Of a stretch of 64,000 nt of DNA, positions 37,222 through 46,764 are shown one piece after another. Position numbers and translations under genes: made by a program. The notes beneath the pieces were generated by a model. The model was not told the DNA's origin. It saw only the letters and a list, made by a program, of their open reading frames with translations, and searched no databases. How positions within the stretch are numbered: position 1 is the first letter of the stretch; each line of letters starts with the position of its first letter. This DNA comes from Halosaccharopolyspora lacisalsi (GTDB lineage: Bacteria; Actinomycetota; Actinomycetes; Mycobacteriales; Pseudonocardiaceae), in contig NZ_JACGWZ010000005.1 in assembly GCF_014137975.1 (NCBI RefSeq), forward strand, positions 412,562 through 476,561, read 5' to 3'.

Positions 37222-38028
37222 TCACGGCTCCCTCGCTTCGCGGCGAAGCGTCCCGATGACGACGGTGGCTTCCAGGTCCTCGGAGCCGGTCACTCGCGGA
37301 ACCAACCCGTTGCGCTCGAGAACGTCGGCGGTCCGCTGTGCCTGGGGTTCGCCGGTCTCGATCAGCAGGTGACCGCCCGGTGCCAGCCACAGCGGTGCCT
37401 CGGCGGCCACTCGCCGCTGGGTGTCGAGGCCGTCCGCGCCACCGTCGAGCGCCAGTCGCGGTTCGTGAACGCGGGCTTCCGGCGGCATCGTCCCGAGCGA
37501 CTCGGAGGGAACGTAAGGCGCGTTGACGGCGAGGACGTCGACGTGGCCCCGCAGCGCGGTGGGCAGCGGTTCGTAGAGGTCACCTTCGTACACCCGGCCG
37601 TGGTGAGCGATATTGCGCCGGGCGCACCGCACCGCGGTGGGATGGAGATCGGTGGCGTACAGCTCGATCCGGTCCAGGGCCGCGGCCAGCGCGGCGCCCA
37701 CCGCACCCGCGCCGCAGCACAGGTCGACGACGACGGGACGCTCCCCGTCGGCGAGGGCGGCCGCCTGGTCGACGAGGAACTCGGTGCGGCGGCGCGGGAC
37801 GAAGACTTCCGGCTCCACGGTGATCCGCAGGCCGTGGAACTCCGCCCAGCCCAGGATGGGTTCGAGGGGGAGGCCGTCGGCTCGCCGGGCCACCATGGAC
37901 GCGAGTTCCTCCGGACCGCCCGCGGCGGCCAGCAGCAACTGCGCCTCCTCCTCGGCGTAGACGCACCCGGAGGCACGAAGCCTGGCCACGATGGAGGATC
38001 GCGAGCACGATGACGAGGAAAGCGACAT
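37222..38028 (-). CDS. PrmC/HemK-related putative glutamine methyltransferase
   Basis: A 268-residue protein of the PrmC-related group (TIGR03704-like). It has the helical N-terminal domain, EPILGWAEFHGLRITVEPEVFVPRRRTEFLV, the SAM loop VVDLCCGAGAVGAAL and VLAVNAPYVPSESL. NAPY replaces the NPPY of true release-factor methyltransferases, so the target may differ. AAAGG precedes the ATG. It is upstream of, and in the same direction as, the ECF41 gene. Confidence 0.83.
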   Translation of the reverse strand: MSLSSSSCSRSSIVARLRASGCVYAEEEAQLLLAAAGGPEELASMVARRADGLPLEPILGWAEFHGLRITVEPEVFVPRRRTEFLVDQAAALADGERPVVVDLCCGAGAVGAALAAALDRIELYATDLHPTAVRCARRNIAHHGRVYEGDLYEPLPTALRGHVDVLAVNAPYVPSESLGTMPPEARVHEPRLALDGGADGLDTQRRVAAEAPLWLAPGGHLLIETGEPQAQRTADVLERNGLVPRVTGSEDLEATVVIGTLRREAREP

Positions 38029-38334
38029 GACAACGCCTTTCGGGAGGTCGAGGTGCGCTGCTTTGTCCGCGCCCGGGATCGTGAGGTGAGAACACCCGGC
38101 CCGAACCAGCGGTAACGGATCCCATTTCCTCGGTGCTCCACTGCCGGAGTGAGCAACCCTACCCGAGACGGGCCGTGGGCCTGCGGCGGAGCGGTTGAGA
38201 ACTGGTCAGACCTTCCCGGAACAGACAGCAGCGGACATGACGACCGTCCGAGATCCTCTCCGCAACCGGACAGAAGATGTCGGGTATCGGTGTGACCGTT
38301 CCGGCGTACACCGTCGAGGAAGGAGCGAACACGG
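38029..38334. other. Divergent intergenic region, no gene supported
   Basis: Lies between the PrmC-like gene and the SDR gene, which diverge. A 33-codon ORF (38237-38338) that overlaps the SDR start is visible but has a poor ribosome site. No clear promoter, operator dyad or hairpin stands out. Confidence 0.4.
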
Positions 38335-39261
38335 TTGAACACGAACGCGGAGCTGACGGGACGGGTCGCACTCGTGGCGGGTGCGACCCGCGGCGCGGGC
38401 CGGGCGATGGCCGTGGAGCTGGGCCGGTCCGGAGCGACGGTTTACGCGACGGGACGCACGAGCCGGGAGTCGGTGAGCGAGGTCGGCCGTTCGACGGAGA
38501 CCGTCGAGGGCACGGCCGAGCTGATCGAGCAGGCGGGTGGTTCGGGGATCGCCGTGCCCACCGATCACCTGCGGCCGGAACAGGTGCGGGCGCTCGTCGA
38601 GCGGATCGATCGCGAGCAGGGACGCCTGGACGTGCTGGTCAACGACGCCTGGGGCGGTGACCGCTTCGTCGGGTGGACGGCGCGGATGTGGGAGCACGAT
38701 CTGGACGCCGGGCTGCGGGTGCTGCGGCTCGGCGTGGAGTCGCACATCGTCACCAGCCGCTACGCCGTTCCGCTGCTCGTTCGGCGTCCGGGCGGACTGG
38801 TGATCGAGGTGACCGACGGTACGGAGGAGTTCAATCGCGACTACCGGGGTTCCTTCTACTACGACCTGGCCAAGGTCGCGCCGCTGCGGATGGCGCACGG
38901 GCTGAGCACGGAGCTGCGGGAGTACGGTGCCACGGCCGTGTGCGTGACACCGGGATGGCTGCGCTCCGAGGAGATGCTGGACACGCACTTCCGGGTGACC
39001 GAGCGGAACTGGCGCGACGGGTGCGAGCAGGATCCGCACTTCGCGATCTCGGAGACGCCGACCTTCCTCGGTCGAGGGGTCGCGGCGCTGGCCGGCGATC
39101 CGGACGTCGCGCGGTGGAACGGGCACTCGTTGTCCAGCGTGGGGCTGGCCAGGGAGTACGGCTTCACCGACGTGGACGGTTCGATGCCGGACGCGTGGCG
39201 CTACCTCACCGAGGTGGTCCAGCGGGAGGGTGCGCCCGTCGACGTGACCGGCTACCGCTGA
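38335..39261 (+). CDS. Short-chain dehydrogenase/reductase
   Basis: A 308-residue SDR with VALVAGATRGAGRAMAVELG (cofactor loop), YATGRTSRES (NADP-favouring Arg), VLVNDAWGGDRFVGW and the active-site region SFYYDLAKVAPLRM (Y-x-x-x-K as YYDLAK). The N-D-A-W-G loop and C-terminal SEEMLDTHF belong to a defined subgroup. TTG 38335 follows GAGGAAGGAG. The 3' end overlaps the convergent regulator by 10 bp. Confidence 0.87.
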   Translation: MNTNAELTGRVALVAGATRGAGRAMAVELGRSGATVYATGRTSRESVSEVGRSTETVEGTAELIEQAGGSGIAVPTDHLRPEQVRALVERIDREQGRLDVLVNDAWGGDRFVGWTARMWEHDLDAGLRVLRLGVESHIVTSRYAVPLLVRRPGGLVIEVTDGTEEFNRDYRGSFYYDLAKVAPLRMAHGLSTELREYGATAVCVTPGWLRSEEMLDTHFRVTERNWRDGCEQDPHFAISETPTFLGRGVAALAGDPDVARWNGHSLSSVGLAREYGFTDVDGSMPDAWRYLTEVVQREGAPVDVTGYR

Positions 39262-40232
39262 ACGCCGTAGGCGGCGGTCATCCGCCGTACCGCGTCCGCG
39301 AAGCGGGCGCGGAGCTCCGGTGGCTCCAGCACTTCGCCTTCCGGGCCGAGCACGAGCAACTGGTCGTAGGCGACGTCGAGGGACTCGACGGGCAGCGTGA
39401 CGGTGATCCGCCCCAGCCCGTCGGTCGCGCCTTCGGCCAGTGCCCGCTCCGCGGCCGTGCGGTCGGTGACGTAGCGCAGCTTCCGCGCTCCGGATTCCGA
39501 CAGCCGGAGGCGGACCCGGTCGTGCAGGATCGATCGCGCGAAGTCCGCGGAGTGCCGCTCCCAGAAGTCGGCCAGGTCGAAGTCCTCGTCGCGGGTGAAA
39601 CGCTCCGCCGCGGGCTCGACCGACGAGAACCGGTCCACCCGGTAGACCCGCCGGCCGTCCTCCACGCGAGCCGCCAGGTACCAGCGGCCCGCTTTCAGCA
39701 CCAGTCCGTACGGTTCCATCTCCCGCTCCACGTCCCGGTCCTTGCGGCTGTAGCACGCTGTGATCCTGCGGTCGTCCCAGACCGCGTCGGCGATCACGGG
39801 AAGCAGCGGAGGCGTCTCCGGCGGCTGCCACCAGCCGGGCGCGTCCAGGTGGAACCGCTGCGCCGCGCTGTCCTGGACATCGCCGAGTTCGGGATTCAGC
39901 GCCGCCGAGACCTTGAGCCGGGCCGCCGACGCCGTGTCGGCGAGCCCCATGTCCCGGAGCGCGGACGGAACTCCGGACAGGAACAGCGCCTCGGCCTCGC
40001 TCCTGCCGATCCCGGTCAGCCGCGTGCGGTAACCGCCGACGAGGCGGTAGCCACCCGCGCGCCCCCGTTCGGCGTAGACCGGGACCCCGGCCTCCGACAG
40101 GGCGAGCACGTCACGCCCCACCGTCCGCTCGGAGACCTCCAGCTCCGCGGCCAGCTCGGCGGCCGTCATCTCCTGCCTGTTCTGGAGCAGCAGTACGAGC
40201 TTGATCAGTCGAGCGGCGCGCACGAGCGGCAT
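39252..40232 (-). CDS. HTH-WYL (YafY-type) transcriptional regulator
   Basis: A 326-residue regulator. The DeoR-like winged helix (RLIKLVLLLQNRQEMTAAELAAELEVSERTVGRDVLALSEAG) is followed by the WYL domain (MEPYGLVLKAGRWYLAARVEDGRRVYRVDRFSSVE), which senses ligands or nucleic acids, and a WCX tail. Convergent with the SDR gene, which such regulators often control. ATG 40232 is used; an alternative start four codons earlier is possible. Confidence 0.88.
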   Translation of the reverse strand: MPLVRAARLIKLVLLLQNRQEMTAAELAAELEVSERTVGRDVLALSEAGVPVYAERGRAGGYRLVGGYRTRLTGIGRSEAEALFLSGVPSALRDMGLADTASAARLKVSAALNPELGDVQDSAAQRFHLDAPGWWQPPETPPLLPVIADAVWDDRRITACYSRKDRDVEREMEPYGLVLKAGRWYLAARVEDGRRVYRVDRFSSVEPAAERFTRDEDFDLADFWERHSADFARSILHDRVRLRLSESGARKLRYVTDRTAAERALAEGATDGLGRITVTLPVESLDVAYDQLLVLGPEGEVLEPPELRARFADAVRRMTAAYGVQR

Positions 40233-40253
40233 TGTGCCAGGCACCGCCGAACG

Positions 40254-41525
40254 TCACGGAGTCGTCGCGGATCGCCGTCGCAGTGCGGTGGTCAGGAAGC
40301 GTCCGAGCAGGCCGACGAGCAGCACGCAGCCACCGGCCAGCACGCTGCTCGGGGGCAGGGTGACCGCCAGCAGCAGGCAACCGGCGAAACCGAGCACGGT
40401 CAACGGGCGCAGCCATCGACGCTGCCTGCCGGGCAGCGTGAAGGCCGCGGCGTTGGCCAAGGCGTAGTAGACCAGCACGGCGAAACTGGAGAACCCGATC
40501 GCCCCGCGCACCTCGGCGACCAGCACGATGACCAGCACCAGAGCACCGAGCAGCAGTTCGGCGCGGTGCGGCACCCGGTGGCGCGGGTGGACGGCCGCCA
40601 GCCAGCCGGGCAGTTCGCGGTCGCGGGCCATGGCCAGGCCGGTGCGGCCGATGCCGGCCATCAGGGACAACAGCACCCCGGCCGAGGCCACCGCACCACC
40701 GACGCGCACCACCACGGCCAGGAAGTCCAACCCGCCGGACCGGGCGGCCGTGGCCAGCGGTGCGGTGGCTTCGGCCAACGTGCGCGGACCGACGGCCAGG
40801 AGCGCGACCAGTCCCACGGCGGCGTAGATCACCACGACCATCAGCAACGCCAGGGGAACGGCCCGCGGGATGGTGCGGGCGGGGTCGCGGACCTCTTCGC
40901 CGAGGGTGGCGATGCGGGCGTAACCGGCGAAGGCGAAGAACAGCAGCGCGGCGGCTTGGGTGATGCCGGTGAGCCCGTGGGGGAACCACTCGGTGAGGTG
41001 GCTGGTGCTGGCTTGCCCACCGCCGAGACCGGCTGCGATGACTCCGGCCAGGGTGACCAGGGTCAGCGCCACCAGCACGCGGGTCACGCGGGCGGTCTTG
41101 GTCACTCCGAGGTAGTTCACGCCGGTCAGCACCACCACGGCCGCCACGGCGACCGGGACCGGATGTTCCGGCCAGGCGTAGGCCCCCAGGGTCAGGGCCA
41201 TGGCCGCGCAGCTGGCCGTCTTGCCGACCACGAAGCCCCACCCGGCCAGGAAACCCCACACCGGCCCGAGCCGGCGGCCGGCGTAGACGTAGGTACCGCC
41301 CGATTCCGGATACCGTGCGGCCAGCTGCGCCGAAGCGGTGGCGTTGCAGTAGGCCACCACCGCTGCCAGCACCAGCGCGAGCAGTAACCCCGAGCCGGCT
41401 ACGGCGGCGGCCGGGCCGAACGCGGCGAACACCCCGGCGCCGAGCATGGAGCCCAAGCCGAGCACGACCGCGTCGGACAGCCCCAATCGGCGTTCCAGCC
41501 GAGCCGGATCGGCAGCAGCGGACAT
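40254..41525 (-). CDS. APC-family amino acid/amine permease
   Basis: A 423-residue membrane protein with about twelve hydrophobic helices. The first helix GLGSMLGAGVFAAFGPAAAVAGSG is the APC substrate loop (G-x-G-x-F type); FFAFAGYARIATLGEEVRDPARTIPRAV is the conserved loop after helix 6. Substrate unknown, probably an amino acid. ATG 41525 lies 24 bp from the end of the TauE gene on the same strand, so the two may be cotranscribed. Confidence 0.88.
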   Translation of the reverse strand: MSAAADPARLERRLGLSDAVVLGLGSMLGAGVFAAFGPAAAVAGSGLLLALVLAAVVAYCNATASAQLAARYPESGGTYVYAGRRLGPVWGFLAGWGFVVGKTASCAAMALTLGAYAWPEHPVPVAVAAVVVLTGVNYLGVTKTARVTRVLVALTLVTLAGVIAAGLGGGQASTSHLTEWFPHGLTGITQAAALLFFAFAGYARIATLGEEVRDPARTIPRAVPLALLMVVVIYAAVGLVALLAVGPRTLAEATAPLATAARSGGLDFLAVVVRVGGAVASAGVLLSLMAGIGRTGLAMARDRELPGWLAAVHPRHRVPHRAELLLGALVLVIVLVAEVRGAIGFSSFAVLVYYALANAAAFTLPGRQRRWLRPLTVLGFAGCLLLAVTLPPSSVLAGGCVLLVGLLGRFLTTALRRRSATTP

Positions 41526-41549
41526 GATGACTCTCTCCTCGAACCGGGC

Positions 41550-42326
41550 TCAGGGGTGGAAGGCGAGGTAGGGGGCCAGCAGCAGCAGCGCGGTGGCCAG
41601 CGCGTACTTGAGTCGGCGGGCGGGCACGGCCTGGGCGATCTTCCAACCGAGCAGCACCCCGACCAACTCCGGGACGCCGACCAGTACGGCCAGTGGCCAG
41701 TTGATCGTACCGTGCGCCAGGTACCCGATGGTGCCGATAGCGGCGACGACCACGGACTGGGCCTGGGCCGCCGCGAGGGCGGTCAGCACGGGCAGGCCGC
41801 AGAGCACCAGCAGCGGGACGGACAGCATGGGGCCACCGAGCCCGAACATCCCGGCGGCGACGGCCACGACCAGCCCGACCGCCCCGGTCACCAGGGGAGA
41901 TACGTGCTTCGGGGTTTCGTCGCTGCCGCGGGCGCGGTGTTCGCGCACCCACACCAGGATTCCGGTCACCGCGACCGCCACGGCGAGCAGGACCCCGAAC
42001 ACTTCGCCACTGACCACGGTGTTGAGCAGCACCCCCAGCGGGGTGCCGATCACGGCGGCGACGGAGAGGGTCGCGGCGATGCGGCGCGTCGCCGGTTCGC
42101 GCAGGTGCCCGGAGCGGGTGTAGGCGGCGGTGGCCAGTGCTCCCGTGCCGATGTGGGTGACGATGGCGGTGCCGGCGACCCCGGCCGGGGACAGTCCGGT
42201 CAGCAGGAACATCCCGATGGTGGGCAGCACTCCGCCGGGGCCGACCGCGGTGATGCCGACTCCGCCGGCGAGTCCGAACAGCGCCAGCAGTGCCAGGCTC
42301 AGGGGAGACAACGTCAGCCCGGTCAT
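41550..42326 (-). CDS. TauE/SafE-family sulfite/organosulfonate exporter-like protein
   Basis: A 258-residue protein with eight predicted helices in two repeats (GLAGGVGITAVGPGGVLPTIGM and VAVAAGMFGLGGPMLSVPLLVL), the TauE pattern. It probably exports an anion such as sulfite or a sulfoacetate. Upstream of the APC permease gene with a short gap. No regulator in the unit. Confidence 0.85.
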   Translation of the reverse strand: MTGLTLSPLSLALLALFGLAGGVGITAVGPGGVLPTIGMFLLTGLSPAGVAGTAIVTHIGTGALATAAYTRSGHLREPATRRIAATLSVAAVIGTPLGVLLNTVVSGEVFGVLLAVAVAVTGILVWVREHRARGSDETPKHVSPLVTGAVGLVVAVAAGMFGLGGPMLSVPLLVLCGLPVLTALAAAQAQSVVVAAIGTIGYLAHGTINWPLAVLVGVPELVGVLLGWKIAQAVPARRLKYALATALLLLAPYLAFHP

Positions 42327-42420
42327 GAGTGCCCGCGCGATCCCGATTCGACTTCACTCACGGGCCGTGACGCTACCTGCCCGTCGGCTTCACCTGGCAG
42401 TGTGAACGACATGGCGTGAA

Positions 42421-43335
42421 TCACGGAGTTCGCCCGAGCAGCTCGCTCAGTCGGGAGTACGGCAGCGGCCGCGCCTCCTCGGAGAGCGCGGCCGCGTCGC
42501 CGTGCACGGCGTGACTCATCGCGGTGCGGGCGGCGGCCAGGGAGAGGCGGTACAACCCGGAACCTACCGAGACCCGCCGGATCCCCAGCCGCCGCAGTTC
42601 GGGGATCGGAGGCAGGGCGGGACCGGCGAGGAGATTGATCGGAGCGTGCTCGAGTTCGGTGACGAGCTCGGTGATCACGGCTCGGGCTCGTTCCGGAGGA
42701 ATACCGGCCGGAGGGAGCCCGGGAACGAACAGGCAGTCGGCTCCCGCCTGCCGGTAGCGGCGCAACCGGGCCACGGTGTCGGCGAAGCGGGTGTCGGGAT
42801 CGCCGACCGCGCGCCAGTAGGTGTCGGTGCGAGCGTTGAGCACCAGTGGCACGTTCCGCGCGCGGGCGGAGTCGCGTGCGGCGGCGATGCTCTCGGCCTG
42901 CCGAGCCGGGTCGATCAGCGGTTGCCGGGAGGGACCGGGGGCGTCCTCGAGGTTGGCTCCGACCGCACCGGCGTCGATGGTGTCGGCGACCTGCTCGGGT
43001 GTGTCACCGTAACCGGATTCGAGATCGGCGGTGACCGGCAGCTCGATCGCGGTGGTGATCCGCTCGACGGCGGTGAGCATGTCCGCGCGGTCCAGTGACT
43101 GTCCGTCCGGGAGGCCGTGGGCGGCGGCGATACCGGCACTGGTCGTGGCCAGCGCCTCCACTCCGTCTACCGTGGCGAGAAGTCGTGCGCTGGCCACGTC
43201 CCAGGCGTTGGGCAGCACGAGCACCTCCGGTCCGGTGTGCAGCTTCCGCAGCCGCTCGGCCAGGGCGAACCGGTCGGGACGGGCCGTTCCCGGGGCAGAA
43301 GCGGAATTCGGGTTTCGTGCGCTGTCCGTCGGCAT
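42421..43335 (-). CDS. Isocitrate lyase/PEP mutase-family protein
   Basis: A 304-residue TIM-barrel enzyme with LVLPNAWDVASARLLA (N-terminal loop), ELPVTADLESGYGD, GAVGANLEDAPG (metal site E-D) and NARTDTYWR, matching the PEP mutase/oxaloacetate decarboxylase group. Bond-breaking C-C or C-P chemistry on a 2-oxo acid is expected, but the substrate cannot be set. The start is a 66-bp divergent gap from the ArsR-type gene, which may regulate it. Confidence 0.85.
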   Translation of the reverse strand: MPTDSARNPNSASAPGTARPDRFALAERLRKLHTGPEVLVLPNAWDVASARLLATVDGVEALATTSAGIAAAHGLPDGQSLDRADMLTAVERITTAIELPVTADLESGYGDTPEQVADTIDAGAVGANLEDAPGPSRQPLIDPARQAESIAAARDSARARNVPLVLNARTDTYWRAVGDPDTRFADTVARLRRYRQAGADCLFVPGLPPAGIPPERARAVITELVTELEHAPINLLAGPALPPIPELRRLGIRRVSVGSGLYRLSLAAARTAMSHAVHGDAAALSEEARPLPYSRLSELLGRTP

Positions 43336-43401
43336 GGAGGCGACGCTAGAACCGGAACGTTTCGGTGGGGACCGAAGTGTCGCGGAACTAGCCTGAACGA
43401 C

Positions 43402-44169
43402 GTGAGTGCGCGGAGCTTGTCATCGTCCACGGTGGAAACCACCTCGGCTCGTGGTGATGTCGACATCGCCGCGGTCGGGTCACTCCTGGCCGACTCCTCA
43501 CGAGCACGGCTGCTGATGGCTCTCGACGACGGGCGAGCGCTGCCCGCCGGTCGACTGGCCGCCGAGGCCGGAGTCACTCCCGCCACCACCAGCGGCCACC
43601 TGGCCAAACTCGTCGACGGTGGACTGCTGGTCGTCGAGGTCCGCGGCCGGCACCGCTACTATCGGCTCGCCAGCGCTGCTGTGGGACACCTTCTCGAAGT
43701 CCTCACGCAGTTCGCTCCCGCTCGACCGGTGCGCTCGTTGCGTCAGCACACTCGTGGCAGAGCGCTGCGCGAGGCGCGGACCTGTTACGACCACTTCGCG
43801 GGTCGTTTCGGAGTGACTCTCATGGCGGCTCTGCTCGACCACGGATTCCTCGTCGGCGGTGACGGTCTCCGCGAGCCGGGGGACGGACCGGTCGGCTACG
43901 GCACCGCGGTCGACTACCGGCTCACATCGGACGGCCGGGCCTTCCTCGACCACCTCGGCGTCACCGTCCCGCCACGGCGCGCGTTCATCCGGTACTGCGT
44001 CGACTGGAGCGAGCAGCGTCACCATCTCGCCGGTGCCGTCGGCCGCGGCCTGCACGACAGGCTCCTCGAACTCGACTGGGTCCGTCGAACTCCGGGCACG
44101 CGCGCCGTTCGCGTCACCACTGAAGGACGGCGCGGACTCCGTCGCACTCTCGGTGTCGAATGGTCCTAG
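43402..44169 (+). CDS. ArsR-type winged-helix transcriptional regulator
   Basis: A 255-residue protein. The ArsR fold is LLADSSRARLLMALDDGRALPAGRLAAEAGVTPATTSGHLAKLVDGGLL, with RGRHRYYRLAS as the wing. A long C-terminal region (YDHFAGRFGVTLMAALLDHGFL, then a second winged-helix-like part) is common in this actinomycete subgroup and has three cysteine-free positions, so metal sensing is not supported. GTG 43402 fits the frame; divergent from the PEP mutase gene. Confidence 0.85.
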   Translation: MSARSLSSSTVETTSARGDVDIAAVGSLLADSSRARLLMALDDGRALPAGRLAAEAGVTPATTSGHLAKLVDGGLLVVEVRGRHRYYRLASAAVGHLLEVLTQFAPARPVRSLRQHTRGRALREARTCYDHFAGRFGVTLMAALLDHGFLVGGDGLREPGDGPVGYGTAVDYRLTSDGRAFLDHLGVTVPPRRAFIRYCVDWSEQRHHLAGAVGRGLHDRLLELDWVRRTPGTRAVRVTTEGRRGLRRTLGVEWS

Positions 44170-44208
44170 CGACGGAGTCCACGCAGTCGGGGGTGGCCGC
44201 CGGTGCGG

Positions 44209-44829
44209 TTACTCGAATCGGCTGGTGTCGCCGGCTCCGTAACGGACGATCTCGGGTTCCGGCACCGAGAAATCGATCACCGTGGTGGGTTCGGTGCCGC
44301 AGTCGCCGGAATCGATGACCGCGTCGACCTCGTGGTCCAGCCGTTCCTTGATGTCCCATCCCTGGGTCATCGGCTCCTCCTGGTCGGGCAGCAGCAGGGT
44401 GCTCGACAACAGGGGTTCGCCGAGTTCGGTCAGCAGCGCCTGCGTGGTGACGTGGTCCGGAATCCGGACACCGACCGTCTTCTTCTTGGGGTGCAGCAAC
44501 CTGCGCGGCACCTCCTTGGTGGCGGGCAGGATGAACGTGTAGCTGCCGGGAGTGGAGGCCTTGATCGCGCGGAAGACCTGGTTGTTGATGTGGACGAGCT
44601 GGCCCAGCTGTGCGAAGTCCTGGCACACGAGGGTGAAGTGGTGTCGGTCGTCGAGGCGGCGAATCGACCGGATCCGGTCGATTCCCTTCTTGTTGCCGGG
44701 CTGACACCCGAGGGCGAAGCAGGAGTCCGTCGGATAGGCGATCAGGCCGTCATTGCGAACGATGTCGGCCACCTTCCCGATCGCGCGTCGCTGAGGATTT
44801 TTCGGATGCACGTCGAAGTACGTCGCCAT
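44209..44829 (-). CDS. Sua5/YciO/YrdC-family protein (YciO type)
   Basis: A 206-residue protein with AYPTDSCFALGCQPGNKKGIDRI (nucleotide-binding start), GSYTFILPATKEVPRRLLHPKKKTVGVRIPDH and DHEVDAVIDSGDCG. The KKKTVGVRIPDH block is typical of YciO rather than the tRNA threonylcarbamoyladenylate synthase TsaC/Sua5, which is normally encoded elsewhere. A role in tRNA t6A or RNA binding is possible. Confidence 0.85.
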   Translation of the reverse strand: MATYFDVHPKNPQRRAIGKVADIVRNDGLIAYPTDSCFALGCQPGNKKGIDRIRSIRRLDDRHHFTLVCQDFAQLGQLVHINNQVFRAIKASTPGSYTFILPATKEVPRRLLHPKKKTVGVRIPDHVTTQALLTELGEPLLSSTLLLPDQEEPMTQGWDIKERLDHEVDAVIDSGDCGTEPTTVIDFSVPEPEIVRYGAGDTSRFE

Positions 44830-45214
44830 GCGTCGAGCCTAGGATCAAGCCGGGTCGCGGTGCCAGCCACCGCGCACCCCCCTTGTGGGTTCTGAATCGA
44901 GGCAAGTGATAATGAAGGGCGTCGAGGCCGCTGCGGTCGGCTTCCGTTGATTTGATCAATTTTCTGCTCGGGGAGACAACTGTGTCCAACCAGGCCACGC
45001 ACGACCAGCACGTCACCGACCACGTCTCGACCGAAGGCGGTCGTGCGTGCCCGCCACCCGTCGGGCTCGTCGCTCCGTGCGGGTCGGGGCGGAAGCGCAG
45101 GCAGCGCGCGCTCGGTTCCACCGGTGTCATCACCGCCGACCTGTTCGGCCGCTCCTTCTCCTGAGCGTCCCGGCGGGTGCCGATCGTGTCGGTGCCGTGT
45201 GCCAGGCTTTCGCC
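44830..45214. other. Gap upstream of exonuclease III gene
   Basis: The only candidate here is the 60-codon ORF listed at 44982. An AT-richer patch TTGATTTGATCAATTTTC near 44948-44965 precedes it and may hold promoter elements. Otherwise nothing is seen. Confidence 0.4.
44982..45164 (+). CDS. Possible small 60-residue protein
   Basis: GTG 44982 is seven bases after GGGGAG and opens an ORF with hydrophilic sequence (SNQATHDQHVTDHVSTEGG), a cysteine pair (CPPPVGLVAPC) and a basic run (GRKRRQR). No family is recognised. Its good ribosome site and AT-richer upstream patch favour it, but small size leaves it uncertain. Confidence 0.35.
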   Translation: MSNQATHDQHVTDHVSTEGGRACPPPVGLVAPCGSGRKRRQRALGSTGVITADLFGRSFS

Positions 45215-46006
45215 ATGCGCATCGCCACCTGGAACGTGAACTCCGTCGGTGCCCGGCTGCCGAGGTTGCTCGGCTGGTTGTCCACGGCCGCACCGGACGT
45301 CCTGTGCTTGCAGGAGCTCAAGTGCGCGGCGGAGGCTTTTCCGGCCGAGGAGGTCGCCGAGCTCGGCTACGAGGTCGCGGTCCACGGCACGGGACGGTGG
45401 AACGGGGTCGCCCTGCTCTCGAAGGTCGGCCTCGAGGACGTGCGCCGAGGGCTCGTCGACGAGCCGGGGTACGGGGCCGAGGACGCGCTGCTGGAGACCA
45501 CCGAGCCGCGCGCGATCAGCGCGGTCTGCGGTGGAGTGCGGATCTGGTCGGTCTACGTGCCCAACGGGCGCGAAGTCGGTCACGCTCACTACGACTACAA
45601 GCTGCGCTGGCTCGAGGCGTTGCGTAGCACAGTGGACAAGGAACGCGGCGCGGAGCGCGCGGTACTCGGGGACTTCAACGTGGCCCCCGCCGACGAGGAC
45701 GTGTGGGACATCGAGCGGTTCGCCGGTTGCACGCACGTCACGGCTTCCGAGCGCCAGGCCCTGAGCGCGTTGCTGGAAACCGATCTGACCGAGATTCGTC
45801 CTCGTGCGCTGAAGTACGACATCCCCTTCACGTACTGGGACTACCGGGCGCTGGGATTCCAGAAGAACAAGGGAATGCGCATCGATCTCGCTTACACCGA
45901 CCGGGCGTTGTCCGATGCCGTCACCGACGCCTACGTCGATCGCGAGGAACGCAAGGGCAAGGGAGCATCGGACCACGCTCCCGTCGTCCTCGACGTCGCT
46001 CGGTGA
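45215..46006 (+). CDS. xthA: Exodeoxyribonuclease III (AP endonuclease)
   Basis: A 263-residue EEP-fold nuclease acting in base-excision repair. MRIATWNVNSVGARL (Asn), VLCLQELKC (Glu), SVYVPNGREVG, ERAVLGDFNVAP (Asp/Asn) and GASDHAPVVLDV (Asp-His) are the catalytic set. ATG 45215 is used; upstream codons give no homology. Length fits the family. No operon partner. Confidence 0.92.
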   Translation: MRIATWNVNSVGARLPRLLGWLSTAAPDVLCLQELKCAAEAFPAEEVAELGYEVAVHGTGRWNGVALLSKVGLEDVRRGLVDEPGYGAEDALLETTEPRAISAVCGGVRIWSVYVPNGREVGHAHYDYKLRWLEALRSTVDKERGAERAVLGDFNVAPADEDVWDIERFAGCTHVTASERQALSALLETDLTEIRPRALKYDIPFTYWDYRALGFQKNKGMRIDLAYTDRALSDAVTDAYVDREERKGKGASDHAPVVLDVAR

Positions 46007-46039
46007 CACTGCTCGGGCGTTGTGGCTTTTCGGCCCTCG

Positions 46040-46720
46040 CCCGATTCCGTGCTGACCGTGGGGCCGGTACAGCCCTCGGCGGGGAGCAACCGTTCGATGG
46101 CCTCCAGGCGGTTGTCGCTCCGGGCGGAAGGCACGGTGAAACCGCAGGAGCGTTCCCCCTCCGGTGTTTCCCGGGCAGCGTCCGGGTCCCCCGCTCGTGC
46201 ACGGCTCTCAGTCAGCCAGGACAGGTACAGTGCTATTCCTCGCGAGTGCTCCTGCGGATAGTTGGCTATGGCCCGGGACAGCAGTGGCTCAGCCCTGCCC
46301 GTGGCGCCCGATTCGATCAGGCAGCGTCCTGCCATCACGTCGATCTCGTTGCGGTCCAGCCAGTACACCCACTCGAGCTCTGCTGCTCCTCGTTGTTCAC
46401 GGTGTCGTCCAGGTGTCTGAGCCGCACGACCCGGGGTTCGAGCTCGCCGGCCAGCGAGGTGCCCACCCGGCGTCCCGAACGTGTCTGCACGGCCGTCGGA
46501 GGCCGAGACCAGCCACTCGCGGGCAAGGCGTACCGGACCACTCCGAGGAGGCACCCGGGGGGCTTACCCAGAGCTTGCTCGTAGGCGTGGACCACCTCTC
46601 GGTGGGGATGGAAAGCTTACCGGGACAGGCTGACTCCTGCCTCTTCTCGGAGTGCTCTCAGATCCGCTCCCGTGGCCGTCGTTCCTCGCTCGTGAACTCT
46701 TGTGAACGGGTCTTCCGGCA
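46040..46720 (-). pseudogene. Decayed XRE-HTH/TPR regulator
   Basis: Minus-strand fragments in shifting frames: TGADLRALREEAGVSLSR (HTH start, near 46620-46670), VVHAYEQALGKPPG (HTH end, near 46590), LEPRVVRLRHLDDTV, then ELEWVYWLDRNEIDVMAGRC and SRAIANYPQEHSRGIALYLSWL with ARAGDPDAARE (TPR part, 46150-46390). The order and content match XRE regulators with TPR tails, but the HTH core is deleted and at least two frameshifts exist. A second decayed relative is at 27172. Confidence 0.6.
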
Positions 46721-46764
46721 CGGGCTGAACATGGGAGCCGACAATCCCGCGCCCCGGCGCGGGA

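Noticed and set aside
38237..38338. A 33-codon ORF overlapping the SDR start
   Set aside because: Weak ribosome site and no recognisable sequence; could be chance.
38673..41387. Plus-strand ORF of 904 codons
   Set aside because: Antisense to the WYL regulator and permease and overlapping the SDR; typical high-GC shadow.
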